Shown: positions 38,347 to 51,046 of the stretch, piece after piece
How positions within the stretch are numbered: position 1 is the first letter of the stretch
Layout of the letters: each line of letters starts with the position of its first letter
From: Dioscorea cayenensis subsp. rotundata
Taxonomy: Eukaryota > Streptophyta > Magnoliopsida > Dioscoreales > Dioscoreaceae
Assembly (NCBI RefSeq): GCF_009730915.1
Contig: NC_052488.1
Coordinates: 21,632,305 to 21,696,304, forward strand
Reading direction: 5' to 3'
DNA: 64,000 bases
Translations under genes and position numbers: made by a program
The notes under the pieces: generated by a model
Databases searched by the model: none
Seen by the model: the letters and a program-made list of their open reading frames with translations, nothing else
Told to the model about the DNA's origin: nothing

Positions 38347-41300
38347 TAAGTTGAATATAAATATTAATTGTTTTTTATCTCAAAATTTGATATAGCATAT
38401 GTGTATGCTTTCACGTAAATGGCCATGCACCACTAGGTTGAAGATGACCCACAACATGACCTCTTGAATTATTCCTTTAGTTTTCCTTGTTAATTAATAA
38501 ACCATCTATCCATGGTTAGTTCACAAATCACTTCAGATGAGTTGGGACATATTTTTTTTTTTTTTTCAAGATGAGTTGGGACATAATTGATTTGATTTGT
38601 TATCTTAGAAATCTTTGACTTAAACGAAAAAGAAGATATCATGCACTGTATCGATGCAAAACTAAATTTAAATATTAATTGTTTGTCTCTATTGATTTGA
38701 TATAACGCATATCTATGCTAGCTTTCACATGAATGGCCCTCCACTACCAAGTTGAAGATGACCTAAAGCATAACTTCTCAAAGTAATCCTTAATTTTTCC
38801 TTAAATCAAACTTTTAATTTCTTGCACATGTTTGGTGGGAGTATATATAATATTTTCCAATCAAACAACAATTATTCATATTTTTACAAAAAAAATCATT
38901 TTATAAATATATTTAACATTTAATTTTTTTTTAAAGTACTAGATATATTTTATTATAGATAAAAATAAAATTTTAATTTTAAAATAATTAATTTTTATGA
39001 GTATTAATTAAGTCAAAATTTTAATCAATTCAAATGAAAAATTTCTCACCAACCCAAAATTTATATATAAAACAAAAATTTAACTCACATTCTTCTCCCC
39101 AACTAAACATCCTTTTGAAATATATATTAGACACTTTTGTTGATGGATAGAAGGATTATGGCTTGATTTCCTAATTACTCATCAAGGGTAACTATCTTTA
39201 GTAGCCATTCAACATCATCAATTGAATGGCTTGTCTATCATTTTTATAAAGTTTCACACATATACACCCTATTCTCCTACCAACCCTAGTTAATCCAATC
39301 TCTCTCCCAATATTATTTAGACAGTGGCATTAGATTTTCTTAATTTATTTTAAGATAAGACCTTGCATTTTGAAAAAGTTGATGTTTAATAATGAAATCA
39401 AGAACATCTCTCCCTAAAGTTTAACTAATAATTCATCTTATGTATCTATACTATATTGAATAAGAATTTTTGTACTGTTTTTACCACATCTAATGGTAGT
39501 TGTACCTGTTTGTTCTCTCTAATTTAAATGGTTTATCTATTTTTTCAAAAAAAATAAAAAATTTGAAAGCATTTTTTTTATCACTTGTTCAAGCTTAAGC
39601 TATAGAAAAAAATATTTCAATAATAAAACAGTAAAATTTATACTAAACTGAATTTAGATATTAATTATTTTTTCTATCTTAGTTTGATGTAAACAAGACC
39701 TTAAGCTAATGGAAACATATATATTTAATGCTTTCACATGATAAATGGGACCCCTGCATGTACCAGGTGAAGATGACGCAGAAAGTGACTTATCAAAGCA
39801 ACCCTTCATTTTTCCTTAAACTAGTCATGCATATGTTTAGCCAGAGGATATGTCGTATTCCTACAATCATACAATTTAGGACAACTATTGTTCATATTTT
39901 TATAAAAACTTTATTTTTTTAAATAAATAGATTTAATAATTAAAGTTTAAAATATTAAAAGTAATAAATATTTGTTATTATATAGAGAAATAAAATTTTA
40001 GTTTTAAAATAACTAATTTTTATTAGTACTAGATTAAGCCAAATTTTAATAACTTCAATTTTTTCAACAAAAAAGTTTTAGAATAATTCTTTAATCACAT
40101 GATTCACATACCCCTTACAAAATATAAATAATAATAATAATAAATCTCTTATGCACATTTCTACCATCTCTTTTCTATCAAGTATAATTCTTCCTATTAA
40201 TCAACATTATTATATATATACATATAAGTTTCATATGATATAGTACGGTAATTAGTCCATCATTAATCAATATATAGCGTCCGTAAGTTGTTAATCTTAA
40301 ATACATGCATAGGATGACAAGTTCAATAACCATTTTCTTGCTACGTTATTTAAAAAAAATCATAAATATCTTTTTTTAAAATGAATGAATCACAAGTATC
40401 AAGTAAATATACATATATACACATAAAACATAACAACAACATGTAAACAAAACACATAAAAAGACACAGAAGATGATCACTATTTGTGGATCAAGATGAG
40501 ACGTGAAAAACAAAATAAAAGACAAAAGACTAAATAAAAGTCAAAATCTCTTGGCAAAAAATGTTAGTGTTCATGATTCTCTAGAGGAAACATGAGCGAT
40601 GTTGCTAGGTAAAACCCTGATATGACCTATGCTCTCCAAAATTATTCATGTTCCCTCCACAGGACACCAGAAAATCAATCAAGACTGTGCTTTGCCAAGC
40701 TGATTGAACACTAGAACTCTTTATTTATTTTTATTTTATTATTATTATTATTATTTTAAGTATGGTGCGTCAAACAACAACCACTAGAACATGTAAATGA
40801 TATTGATACTTCATATAATGGCTCTGGCCAAGAGATCCCCAGTGGCTTTGCTTTTCAGGTTCCCAACACACTGCCAAGGAATTATGTAACTGGGATAAAC
40901 CAAAAAGACAATGAAAAACACCCAAATTCATTGTACGAAAGAGTACCGGAAGAAAAAAAAATGATCTTCAGACTTAATCATTGCATGACAAAAAAAAAAA
41001 TATAGAGGTGGCAGTTGAGAGCATGCTACATCTCCTGGCTATAAGATTTTTCAGTGCATAAATTTTACTATCCCAGAATGTTCAATTAAAAATATTAATC
41101 TTATGTGGACAAGCACATTTCCAAATAACCGAAGTGACTTGACAATGCAAGCCACTATCAAAAGAAAGCCATAAAATGACTTGACAATGAAAACCACCAA
41201 AGGATCTAACCACTGATCAGATAAAGTACTGTAGATCCAACCACTGATCTCTAGCAAAGCATGGTCAGAAAATGAGAGTGAAACATGAAAGTAATGGAGC

Positions 41301-43309
41301 TGGTTGTTAACAGAACCAATCCAGGAATGAGTGTTTCAAAAAGCCTCCGGCAATAGGTACTGCATACCCAGCTCTCCCACCGGAATAAGTTGGTATCACT
41401 ATTCTGTACTACTGAAGTAACAATACTGATAACCAAGAGTTTATTTCACTTCCAAGTTTAAAAGAGCATATATACATACTGTGCTGACTCTTTAATTTAT
41501 AATAAAATAGTGCTTTATTTTTTTTAATAAAAATAAATATATCGCATTCATTCATTAAAACTCAAACAACGACAGTAATATAACGAGATGTGGAAACTAA
41601 GACATAAATAATATTTAATTATTGTTATAAAACAGCTTCTCAAGTCATTGGTTAATTTTCCAACAACACGTGGGAATGTAAAAACTGACATGGGCAGGGC
41701 CGATTTTGAACTCCGTGCTCTTTTTTTATTCACTTATTGCGCACCTGCATTTATTAAAAAGTAAAAATAATTATTACTAATTGTCCAACTAATTATATAT
41801 CTATTTATTTATTTACTTTTAAAGAATGGACAAACAACACCACTGTTAAAAGAGCATTGAGAGGAAGTCAATTATGCTATAAATGAGCGGTTTTGAGATT
41901 AATAATTAACTACGTGATAAATTTTAATTATTTTAAGAAACATAGATATGCCATGTTGAAAAGTTGGTAAAACATGCTATCCTCCCCAATTTTAGCGCCA
42001 CATGCATCAATAATCCTAAATGATACAAAATTTTCTTTTTATTAAGTAAATACATTAAAATTGATGTTTACATACAAATTATAAAACAAAGAGCAAAAAA
42101 AAAACATAATAAAAAATATAAAAGTCCTCAAATGAAGGATAGAAGGATAGAAGGATCAAGGTGTGATTTTCCAAATATTAATGAGGGGCGACAATCCAAG
42201 TATCCTCAAATGAATGGCTTGTACATCATTCTATGAGTTTCACATGGGCACTATTTTATAGATAGTCGCATTAGATCCATAAGATCTCTTCTCCAGCTGT
42301 TTTTTTTATTGGCCAAAACATCAAATTTTATGCTTAGCTGATGTTTGATTGAAAGAAGGTTATCTTATTAAGAAATACTGGATCATGAACTAAACTGATG
42401 GTATTTTGTGTGTGTTGGAAAATGAATTGATTCATTTTATTTTGTTATGCTCTATCAGAGAAGAATTTGGGAGTACTTTTTAACACTTAAAGTGGATAAG
42501 CTGATTCAGACGAGTTAGGATCTAGTTGTTTTTACTTTTTACTATCTTATGAAACTTCTGATTTAAATGAAAGACAAGATGCATGTCTCTGTGGTAGACA
42601 TTGTGCTTATATTAAACTAAATTTAGATATATTTTTTTTTCTCTTTTGATTGGATGTATATTTCAAGGCCTTAAGCTAGTAGAAGCTAAATATGTAATGC
42701 TTAATGCTTTCACATGAACGGGACTATGCATGAATAGGTTGTAGATTTAACTCATGAGTGTGACTTGTTGAAGTGGCCCTTAATTTATTCTTCCTTAAAT
42801 CATATCTTTCTTGCACCATGCTTGGTGGGGATTAAATCTTATTCCCCCAATCAAACATCTTAGGATAATAATTGTTCATATTTTTATTGAAAAATTAGTT
42901 ATTAATCAACATTATTTATTCAGTATATATGTAAGTTTCATATGATGGAATAATAAATAGTCCATCATTAAAACAATTATAGCATCTGTAAGTTGTTAAT
43001 CTCAAACACATGCATAAGCAATAACATGATCAATAACTTTTTGTGAAGAAATCAATAACCTTTTTCAGTTATCTTATTGTTTAAAAAATTGTAACTACTC
43101 ATTTTAACCTTTTAGGCCACAGCCAAGAGTTTATTTCACTAATTAGCTGAGACGATTAATTAATTAATTATTAATAACATATATAGTCCTCTATGATTGA
43201 TTTTTTTTTATATAAAAAAAGATATAAATAAATTAATTGATATAAAATAGGGCCCCTTGCTTTTACTATCTTATGAAACCTCTTATATGAACGAAAGATA
43301 AACATCTGC
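38347..43309. other. Spacer made of diverged repeat-family copies
   Basis: No supported gene. It contains several copies of the dispersed family, AT-rich tracts, and a 17-bp duplication with a poly-T insertion at 38535-38585. The part at about 40480-41760 is not obviously repeat-family sequence and holds short frames without motifs. Confidence 0.5.
38535..38585 (-). mobile_element. Poly(A)-only retro-insertion with 17-bp target duplication
   Basis: AGATGAGTTGGGACATA occurs at 38535-38551 and again at 38569-38585, separated only by T15CA. This is what an extremely 5'-truncated LINE-type insertion on the minus strand leaves behind: a poly(A) tail and a target duplication. Confidence 0.6.
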
Positions 43310-43740
43310 TTCTTCACCACATTTTTACTGCAAACCAGGATATTCATCACATTCTCATCAGCAATCAAACTAATCCTGACCGGAGCCTTAACCATTGGAT
43401 TCATATTATCAGATTCATGCTCAACACGGTGGGCAACCCTCGCATTCATCATATTCCCAAGGCTTGGATTAGTCCGACCAATAAATTAGCTATTCATGGC
43501 AGAAGTCTTCATGTCCTTACTTCTTTTAATCATGGCAGGGATCTTCCAAAATGGATTATGAAAAGCTTTAATTTCTCTAGTTTTCAATTCTAATTTGTTT
43601 GTCTTTTTCCTTTTTGTTTTCCATTTCCACATTTTTTAGATTTCGTTGTTGTATCTGTTTAGTTGTCCTTGTTTTTGTTGTCACCTTTCTTTCAATAAAA
43701 TAGCCTTTGGATCCTTACTTCAAAAAAATAAATAAATAAA
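43310..43740 (+). mobile_element. Retroposon with poly(A)-like tail and ~10-bp target duplication
   Basis: ATAAACATCT occurs at about 43298-43307 and again at about 43740-43749. The enclosed ~430 bp ends TTTCAATAAAATAG...CTTC followed by A7 and TAAA repeats. Joining the flanks restores the dispersed-family sequence seen uninterrupted near 42560, so the insertion is well bracketed. The inside has no complete protein, and it may be the 3' end of a LINE or a processed transcript. Confidence 0.65.
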
Positions 43741-44113
43741 TAAACATCTCTATAATAGATATTGTGCTTATATTAAACTAAATTTAGATATTATTTTTTC
43801 CCCTCTCTTGATTTGGTGTAGCCCATGTGTGTGTGTGTGTGTTTTTTTTTTGCCAAAACGGAGCTTAACAACTAAAGAAAAGAAAAACACAAGAACAAGA
43901 ATGGGAACGAGACTACTAAAACTGGAAACCACAGGCCGAGGTTGCTTCCACTAGCCAATTTGGAAGCTCCATTCCCTTATGAAATAAAGTCACCACAGGA
44001 TTCCTTAAAGCAAATTTTTCAAGTTCGTCTGCCACCCGATTCAGATGTCTGGGGATATACTCCACTTTTGCATCATTAGAGCTAATGATATAGCTTCAGA
44101 TCTTCTCTAATAG

Positions 44114-45052
44114 CTACTTATATCTCCACATTACCAACGGATCATCCTTGTACATCAGATCAACTAAATTCGTACAGTCTGAAAAGATATAATTTGGATA
44201 CAATTTCCTGTCCAAGCATGTCCAGAGAGCAGACTCCATGGCCTTCACTTCAGCTTCAAAACTCCAATCCGCCATGCAAAAACCAGCTCCTACAAAAACA
44301 ACCAACTTATTATTGCTGCCAGAACAAAACTAGTGCCACAATACTGGTTATGCTCTGTCCAAGCAACATCAGTGGACAGACTTAAGGATGAATTAAACGG
44401 GTATTGAGTTAACTTCCCTGTATTGGTTCTCTGGTCCTTGTACATGTCTTCTACCAGCGCAATAGCCTTTTGGCATAGGTTTCCCCGTTTGGAATTTCTC
44501 TGTTGAAGACCATGTTGCATCTCATTTTCCAAATTAACCTTGCACCGATGGCAAGTAGAGATTTAAACCTGTGACTCCCACACTTTGTCTTCCATCCTCT
44601 AATAATCAACTCCCCCATCAGTGAAAGAATTAATCTCATTTAGGTTACCTCTTGTGTAGTTTCTTATGATGTTCCAGAACAGATGGCTCCTCTGGCACTT
44701 CCATAGAATATGCTCAGCAGTTTCAATCTCCAATCCACAAAAACAACATTCCCTTGCAGGCCCCATATTTAATCTACAAAGGTAGGCAAAGGTTGGGGTT
44801 CTCCCATGCACCATCCTCCAAAAAAAAACATTTCACTCTAGGAATGGTATTTAACTTCCATATGTGACTCCAGCCCTCCCAACTATCCTCGTTACCAGAA
44901 ACATTCGAGTTTAACCAATTATAATTAGAGCTAGCTAAAGAAGAGTTGGGACTTTTTTGCCTCCACACAAAGTGGCTTTTACTATCTCTGATTACCTTCC
45001 AATTTCTCATTTGGGACCAATCCGCATTGTTATCGAACAACCATTTACACAA
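44114..45052 (-). pseudogene. LINE ORF2 C-terminal part: zf-RVT and RNase H
   Basis: Successive broken frames include SWEGWSHIWKLNTIPRVKCF and then a Cys-rich zf-RVT part (RECCFCGLEIETAEHILWKC). A linker with IWKMRCNMVFN follows, then an RNase H-like ADWSFEAEVKAMESALWTC with FSDCTNLVDLM. The family domain degrades the RNA strand of the hybrid. It is inactive here because it is split over at least four frames. Confidence 0.75.
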
Positions 45053-45399
45053 GTCTTGATTCAGCCGTCCATGCTAGCTCCAAACAGTCTTCCACCGAAA
45101 AATTTTCAACAAAGATGTCCATGTTCAAGAAAGTCAGCTTGAACCCCAAAGGAATCTCAAAAAGCCATGGGTCGTTCAAGAAATTTAAGCTAGCAGGGTT
45201 GCATTCATTAATCCAATAGTTAGGCTTAACTTTAGCCGCTGCAGAACAAAGAGCTTTGTAAAAGCTGGAAGCTTTAGGAACAGGTTTGTTGTTCCAGCAA
45301 TTGAATTCACCATACTTTAAATTAAAAATGTGAATCCACAGCTTGTCATCCTAGTTTAGAACCGAAAACACATTTTTAGACATTAAAGCAATTTTTACA

Positions 45400-46600
45400 A
45401 TCCTTAGATTTCTATTACCTAGACCCCCTTCAGTTTTAGCAAGTGTAGTGGTGCTCCAACCCATAGTATGGAAGCCGCTATGATTATAACTCCCCCTTAC
45501 CCAACTAGAATTTTGTAGCAATTTTCAAGGTTTGGTCAAGGATAGACTCATGAACATTAACACACAATAGCTGATAGGTAGTAATCGGCATCAACACACT
45601 ATTAATTAAAGTCGCCCTACCAGCCAAGGATACAGGATTATGATTCCAAGCTTTAATACAATTATGAGCTTTGGTAACAAGGGGTTGAAAACTATTTTTT
45701 TGAATTCTCCTAGGGCTAATTAGGCTCCCCAGGTACTTAAAGGGAAACGATCCCTCATCCATACCCAAGATTCCCACAATGGCCCTTCGAACCCTCTTAT
45801 TTAATCAACTGGGAAAATATGAATAGAGGACTTGCTCACATTAGGGGTTTGGCCGGTAAGATCAATATAGATAGACAAACAGATTTTACAAGCCTTAGCA
45901 ATATCACGAGACACCTTGGTAACAACAATTAAATCATCAAGAAACATAAGATGATTGAAATTACTGTTCAATCTACTATCAAACCCAGGAATCCAATTTC
46001 TCTATAAAGCATGATTTAGCATCACAGATAGGTTTTGAGAAACAAGCAGAAAAAGGTAAGTGGAAAAAGGGTCTCCTTGTCTAAGGCCCCTACAGCTAGA
46101 AAACGGCCAGGTGGAGAGTTGCAAATAGCAGGAAAATAGCATGAAATGTAGGCTCTAATCCACTTAATCCAAATAGCAGGAAAATTCATCAGGTGGAGAG
46201 TTGCAAGAACAACCTCCCATTCTACCATATCATAGGCTTTGGCCATATCGATTTTTAAAAACATCCTCGGGGGATTACCAGTATCAGATTCTAAGGAATG
46301 CACTATTTCTTGGACAATAATAATGTTATCAAAACTGGACTTGCCAGTTAAGAACGCACTTTGCTCATGTCCGACTAGTTTTAAACGATTAGTCAAAATC
46401 TTCGAAACAATTTTATATGAAGGTTGGCAGTAGAGAAGAAGTAAGAGATGGCATCCAAGAGAGGTTTTTTAATGATGTCCCAATAGAAGAGGTAAAACTC
46501 CATATTCAACCCATCAGGCCCAGGACTCTTGCATTTAGCCATGCCTTTAATAGTATTAAGGATCTCAAGGTAACTCACAGGTTTAGTCAAAAGAACCTTG
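45400..46600 (-). pseudogene. LINE ORF2 reverse-transcriptase domain
   Basis: Motifs in order: KCKSPGPDGLNMEFY (46540 region), GHEQSAFLTGKSSFDNI, LKIDMAKAYDMVEW, then FLDD near 45940 where most LINEs have F/YADD, and FKYLGSLISPRR with SLAGRATLINSVLMP. The motif order is that of non-LTR reverse transcriptases. It is broken into several frames. Confidence 0.8.
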
Positions 46601-46677
46601 CCCTCATTAGATAAACTATTATGATCAGGAGGAAGGGCTTTAACAAGATCCTCGAAGGACCATCTTCCTTTGGCACC

Positions 46678-47856
46678 TCACAGGTCAAGGAAAAAATTTG
46701 AGAAACAATTCTCTATACTAGCTTGATCAGTGAAGGAATTACCAACGTTATTCTGGATGATAGAAATTTTATTTCTATGGGTATTAGTGTGAGCCATGTT
46801 TTGGAAAAACTTAGAGTTAAGGTCACCTTGCTCAAGCCATAACATGTGAGTTCGCTGAGCCCAGCCAATGCTATTATGCTTAAGAAGGGCCTTATGTCTG
46901 TTGTTAAGGGCTATAAGTGTCCTATGGTCCAGAGAATTTCGGTCCATTCTGCTATCCAGGTTTTCAAGGTACAAAATGCTTCTCTCGGTTTCCTTAATAT
47001 CCACATCCAACGGGGATAAGCCAGAAGCACTCCAAGACAAAGCTGATTCTTGGTACGGGACAAGAGGTGGGAAAAAGCATGCAAGGGAGAGATGATCGGG
47101 GGCAAAATTCCATGCTCTATTCACAACATCATGACATCCCTTATAGTCTAACTAAAAATTTTCAAACTTAAAAATTATCTTTTTTAAACTAGAACGAAAG
47201 CGAGCTTTAAGTAAAAGAGGGTTGTGGTCAGAAGAAATGCGATGAAGATGTAAAACCAAGTAAGACTCATGCAACCCAGTCCAGTCCAGATTCGCAAGGA
47301 ACCTGTCAAGACGAGCCTAGAGATGGGCACCACCCAATTGACCATTACACCAAGTAAAAGAAGGCCCCGAGAAATCCAAACCAAATAAATTATTAAAACT
47401 AATAAAATCATTGAAGTAATTTGACTTAGTTGCATAGTGATTGAAGTTTCCTCCCAGATGTTCATCCTCCGATTCGACGGTGTTAAAGTCACCAACGATC
47501 ACCCAAGGAACGCCAATTCTTGAAAGTTTAGAGAGCTCATTCCAAACACGAATTTGTGTCGAGAGAGCCTGAGAATTATAGACAATTGATAGAGTCAAGC
47601 CATCCATGTGGTTCGAAGAAATTACTAGATACAAGACACTCCGGGAAATCATAAGAAGGGTAAATGAGCCCAGCCCCTTCCTCCAAAGTGTCAGTATTCC
47701 ACCGGACATTCCAAGGGCCGGCACAACAACCCAATCCCAATCCCTGGATAATTTCATACAAAAAAGAATGCAACGTTCCTTATTTGCTCGGGTCTCTACC
47801 ATGCAAACAATCTGCGGCATATGATTTTTGATCAGTTCCCACATCCAGTTCCTCAT
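46678..47856 (-). pseudogene. LINE ORF2 endonuclease and linker
   Basis: Starts MRNWMWELIKNHMPQIVCMVETRA and contains SGGILTLWRKG, WVIVGDFNTVESEDEHLG and LDFSGPSFTWCN. These are the conserved blocks of the apurinic-type endonuclease that nicks the target. Past a frame change come HRISSDHNPLLL and the linker up to QGDLNSKFFQNMAHT. The copy is degenerate. Confidence 0.8.
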
Positions 47857-47921
47857 GTTCGGGTTGGAAATACCCCTACAATTCCAGTATTAAATATCAA
47901 AAATTGTATTGTACTTCATGA

Positions 47922-49448
47922 TTAAACTAGATGCAAACCCATCCCAAGAAAACCAACACACACTACATAAAAGCAGAAAAACATTATTTTATCCGCTTTT
48001 GCTACCCCTCTTCTTCCCATTGCTTCTGCCTTAGCCTCCTTTTGGAACTGCACCAAGGTCATGTCTTCATCTGATTCGACTCTATCGCTGGACCCATCAT
48101 GGTTACCCTCTTCCCCAGCACCAGAGGTTGCATTCTGAAGGGCATCCATTATTCGCACCACAAGGTTGTTGTGGTCTCCATTCTTCATCTGGCTTTGATT
48201 CGGTAGGGGAGACAAAGTACAATCTCTCCCTCATCTCAGAATAGGTTATTAGGAGAGCCGTTTGAGAAGGAGAAACCATAACCCCTTTCCTTTCTCAATT
48301 TTCTTCTTGTTTTCAAGATTAACCTGTTCCTGTAGGGACCCACTTCCAACAGAAATTTTCCCACCACTACTCTCACCTACCAGGGGCTTGGGCTGAAAGC
48401 CCTTTACTTCCCTCAGATCCAAAGAAGGCTCTGTCATATCACAGCCTGGGAACTCTCCCCCTTCCCTTCCGCTCACCAAAGCATCCATCTTCTCAACGGC
48501 TGAGTCCCTAGGCTGCATGGGATCAAGATTCTCGCTTCAAAGATCCGAGAGGAGCGGTATCGCATCCCGAGGCAAAGATGCGTGCCCACCACACAAAGAC
48601 CGCCTCCCACCATGGGTCGTTTGCCCTCCTTTGAAGCTAGTCACGTGACGGTTGGAAGGCAACACTTGGTGATTATTCAGTTTTGATTATTGCCACGTGT
48701 CTTCCTTACTAGCTTTGTCATTGATCCTATTCCCAGGAGCCGGTCCCCAGCCGCGACCCCAATTCCGGCGATGCTAAACCACCATTCATGAGCCAAACTG
48801 ATTTGCATCATCTTGCCCATCTGCTTTTTCGGCAACACACCATTTCCTTCATCCATCAGAGGTTTCAACCCATTATTCCCTTCCATCATATCCAAAACCA
48901 TAGCCTGATAATCTTGACTATGGTCATGAGCCAAAGTCCCATTGCTAGTCTCTCCTTCAACTGGATTACAATTTCTGATAGGACAAATGTCTTCTCCATG
49001 TCCAATAAGTCCACATCTATAGCAGAATACAGGTAGCCTCTCGTAGAACACGACCACCATGCATTGATCCTCCTCATCTCCTATTTAAAGCCCCCCACTT
49101 TAGGGGTTTTAAGAGATTCATTTCTACACAGATGCGAGCATATTTAGCTCTTGATAATTTCTCAGTGTGGTCATCCACCTTCAAAAGTCTGCCAAATTGC
49201 TCTCCAATTATTTCTAACACCTCCCTATCCCAATACTCTAGAGGAAGATGATGTAGTTGCACCCACACAGCCGCTCTATGAAGTTTCTCAAAAGTCGGTT
49301 GGAAGTGATCTCTCCAGGGTGTCAGCTGCAACACCATGCCTCCAATCGTCCAAGGCCCTTCCCAGATCACCATCTCCACCATTTCGGGCTTCTCACAACG
49401 GATGAGGTAAAAGCCATTAGCCATGTCAGCTACCAAGAAAGGATCCAT
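47922..49448 (-). pseudogene. LINE ORF1 with DUF4283-like domain and zinc knuckle
   Basis: Starts MDPFLVADMANGFYLIRCEK and contains WEGPWTIGGMVLQLTPWRDHF, WVQLHHLPLEYWDREVL and, after a stop, a CCHC knuckle CYRCGLIGHGEDIC. The rest is low-complexity sequence in other frames, ending near 47922. In this family ORF1 binds the element RNA. Broken by at least three stops. Confidence 0.75.
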
Positions 49449-49458
49449 CCTCCTCCAC

Positions 49459-50770
49459 TGTTAGGATTATGCCCTCGAATGCCAACGAGGATACTTGTAT
49501 TAGGGTATTTCATTTATAGTATACATTCTTATTCTTATTAAATAGGCATTTATTTTGATGTTCATATAAATCTTGTGATGGCATTATAATTAGTTTTGAA
49601 TATCATAGTCCATGTATATTAAGTTAAACCTTCTACTCTTTGTGCGATAAAGAGAAGAGAACTAGAAGGGTTTGGTACTTATACATTTAAATAGTTCACA
49701 AATCAGAGAATCTTTAATTGGGCGTTATAGGTTCGTAAAGATTTGTATGATACATACTTTGACAAAGAGTGTTAGTTGAACACTATGGAATAGTGAGAGC
49801 ATATGTCATAAATACATCATTGGGAATTGGTGTATTCGAACATGATTTGCAACAATCCAATCACATGGGTTTTACTCTTTGACAGTCAATGATTGGGATT
49901 GTTGGTTATGATCATATGAGTGGACCTTAGACCTGAGGTATCATGATCACAATGTACTTGTGACGTCTTGTCTGTTACTAGAGTTGTTAGGCTCAATTTA
50001 CCTTTTGGTAGGGCCAACCTCAAAGTGTGACTATGTCGGGCAAGTAGCAGTCGTGAGTGATCATCAAGAAGGAATTTGTTCACTCAGAAGTAAACGAGTA
50101 AGTATCCTATGCGATTATAAGTATGTGAGATTAGAAGACCTTGGCCAAGGCAGTCAAACTAATCGTGTGGACACGAAGGGTAGTTTGGTAAACTCACCCT
50201 ACTATAGTTATTTGCATATGATCGAGTTCAGTAAATTTGACAATTACCATGGCTCTCACTCGGTTGGGATACAAGAACGAAAGATTTATACACATATGGT
50301 AATCATAATCAGAAAGGTTCGTAATGATCTACTCATTCACGTTCAATTGAGCTACGACGTGGGGCCACGGGGTTGGCTAGCTAGGTGTCACCCACGTCCT
50401 TTGGTATCCTACCATTGCCAATCAGAACAAACCTAAGGAGTCACGCTTAAAGGGATAAAGAATCAGTCTCGTTTTGAGTACAGGGGTAAAATTATCAATT
50501 TACAATTTTACTTCATCGGATGAGTGAAATTGTAAATTGGTCTAGGATTTGTCTTAAGTTTAAATTTTGATTTAAATTCGATGGAGTTGAATAGATAATC
50601 AAAATTATGAGGACTCAAAGATAAAAATGGTTTTAGTTAGATTAGGACTCATATTTCTAATAGAACTTCTATGATGATGTTTATCAAATTATGAAGGTTC
50701 ATATTTCGAATAGAACTCATTAATCTAGTCATTAATCTAACTAAAACATCGTAGGTAACCATCCTAGGTA
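49459..50770 (+). mobile_element. Copia-type LTR, truncated at its 3' side
   Basis: It begins TGTTAGGATTATGCCCTC, a start I know from LTRs of plant Copia elements. It continues with the typical non-coding text, such as TGGACCTTAGACCTGAGG and TAGGGCCAACCTCAAA. No CA end with a matching target duplication was found before repeat-family sequence resumes near 50780, so the LTR is probably truncated. The 158-codon open frame at 49960-50436 lies inside it and is not a gene. Assignment to Copia is from recognition, not from coding evidence. Confidence 0.6.
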
Positions 50771-51012
50771 ACCACTTCTATGGTGTCTTAAGTCTTATTC
50801 CCCCAATCAAACATAGTAAGTAACCATTTTTACAGTTTTATAAAAAATTATTTATAAATCAATATTATCATATATATATATATATATATATATAAGTTTC
50901 ATATGATATGATGATAAATAATCCATCATTAAAACAAGTATAGCATCTGTAAGTTGTTAATCTCAAACACATGCATGACCAATAACAAGTTCAAGAACTA
51001 TTTTTCGACTAT

Positions 51013-51046
<34 letters not shown>

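Larger units (their letters stand above)
43842..49455 (-). mobile_element. L1-type LINE with RNase H, degenerate
   Basis: A 5.6-kb minus-strand element ending in a poly(A) tail (T-run at 43842-43852 on the plus strand). Domains follow in the standard order of plant L1 elements: ORF1 with a DUF4283-like part and a CCHC zinc knuckle, then ORF2 with endonuclease, reverse transcriptase, zf-RVT and RNase H. All frames are broken by stops and shifts. It interrupts a copy of the dispersed repeat family (the flank near 43830 is repeat-family sequence). The target duplication is not clear, because the 5' side abuts a Copia-type LTR. Confidence 0.85.
33176..51020. repeat. Old dispersed/tandem repeat family of 1-2.5 kb units
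   Basis: The same ordered landmarks recur. A GGATAGAAGGA...AATGGCTTGTC part is at about 34062, 36028, 39149 and 42138. A GTTAGGGAGTTAAACTGGTAATTCATC-like part is at about 34888, 36376, 39416 and 42414. A CATGAATGGCCCTGCAC...GGTTGAAGATGACC part is at about 35184, 38415, 38730, 39735 and 42713. A CCATCATTAA...CTGTAAGTTGTTAATCTCAAACAC part is at about 40250, 42960 and 50930. No protein is encoded. The copies are diverged and interrupted by younger insertions. Origin unknown. Confidence 0.7.

Noticed and set aside
49960-50436. 158-codon plus-strand ORF
   Set aside because: It lies within Copia-type LTR text, has no motif, and is explained by chance.
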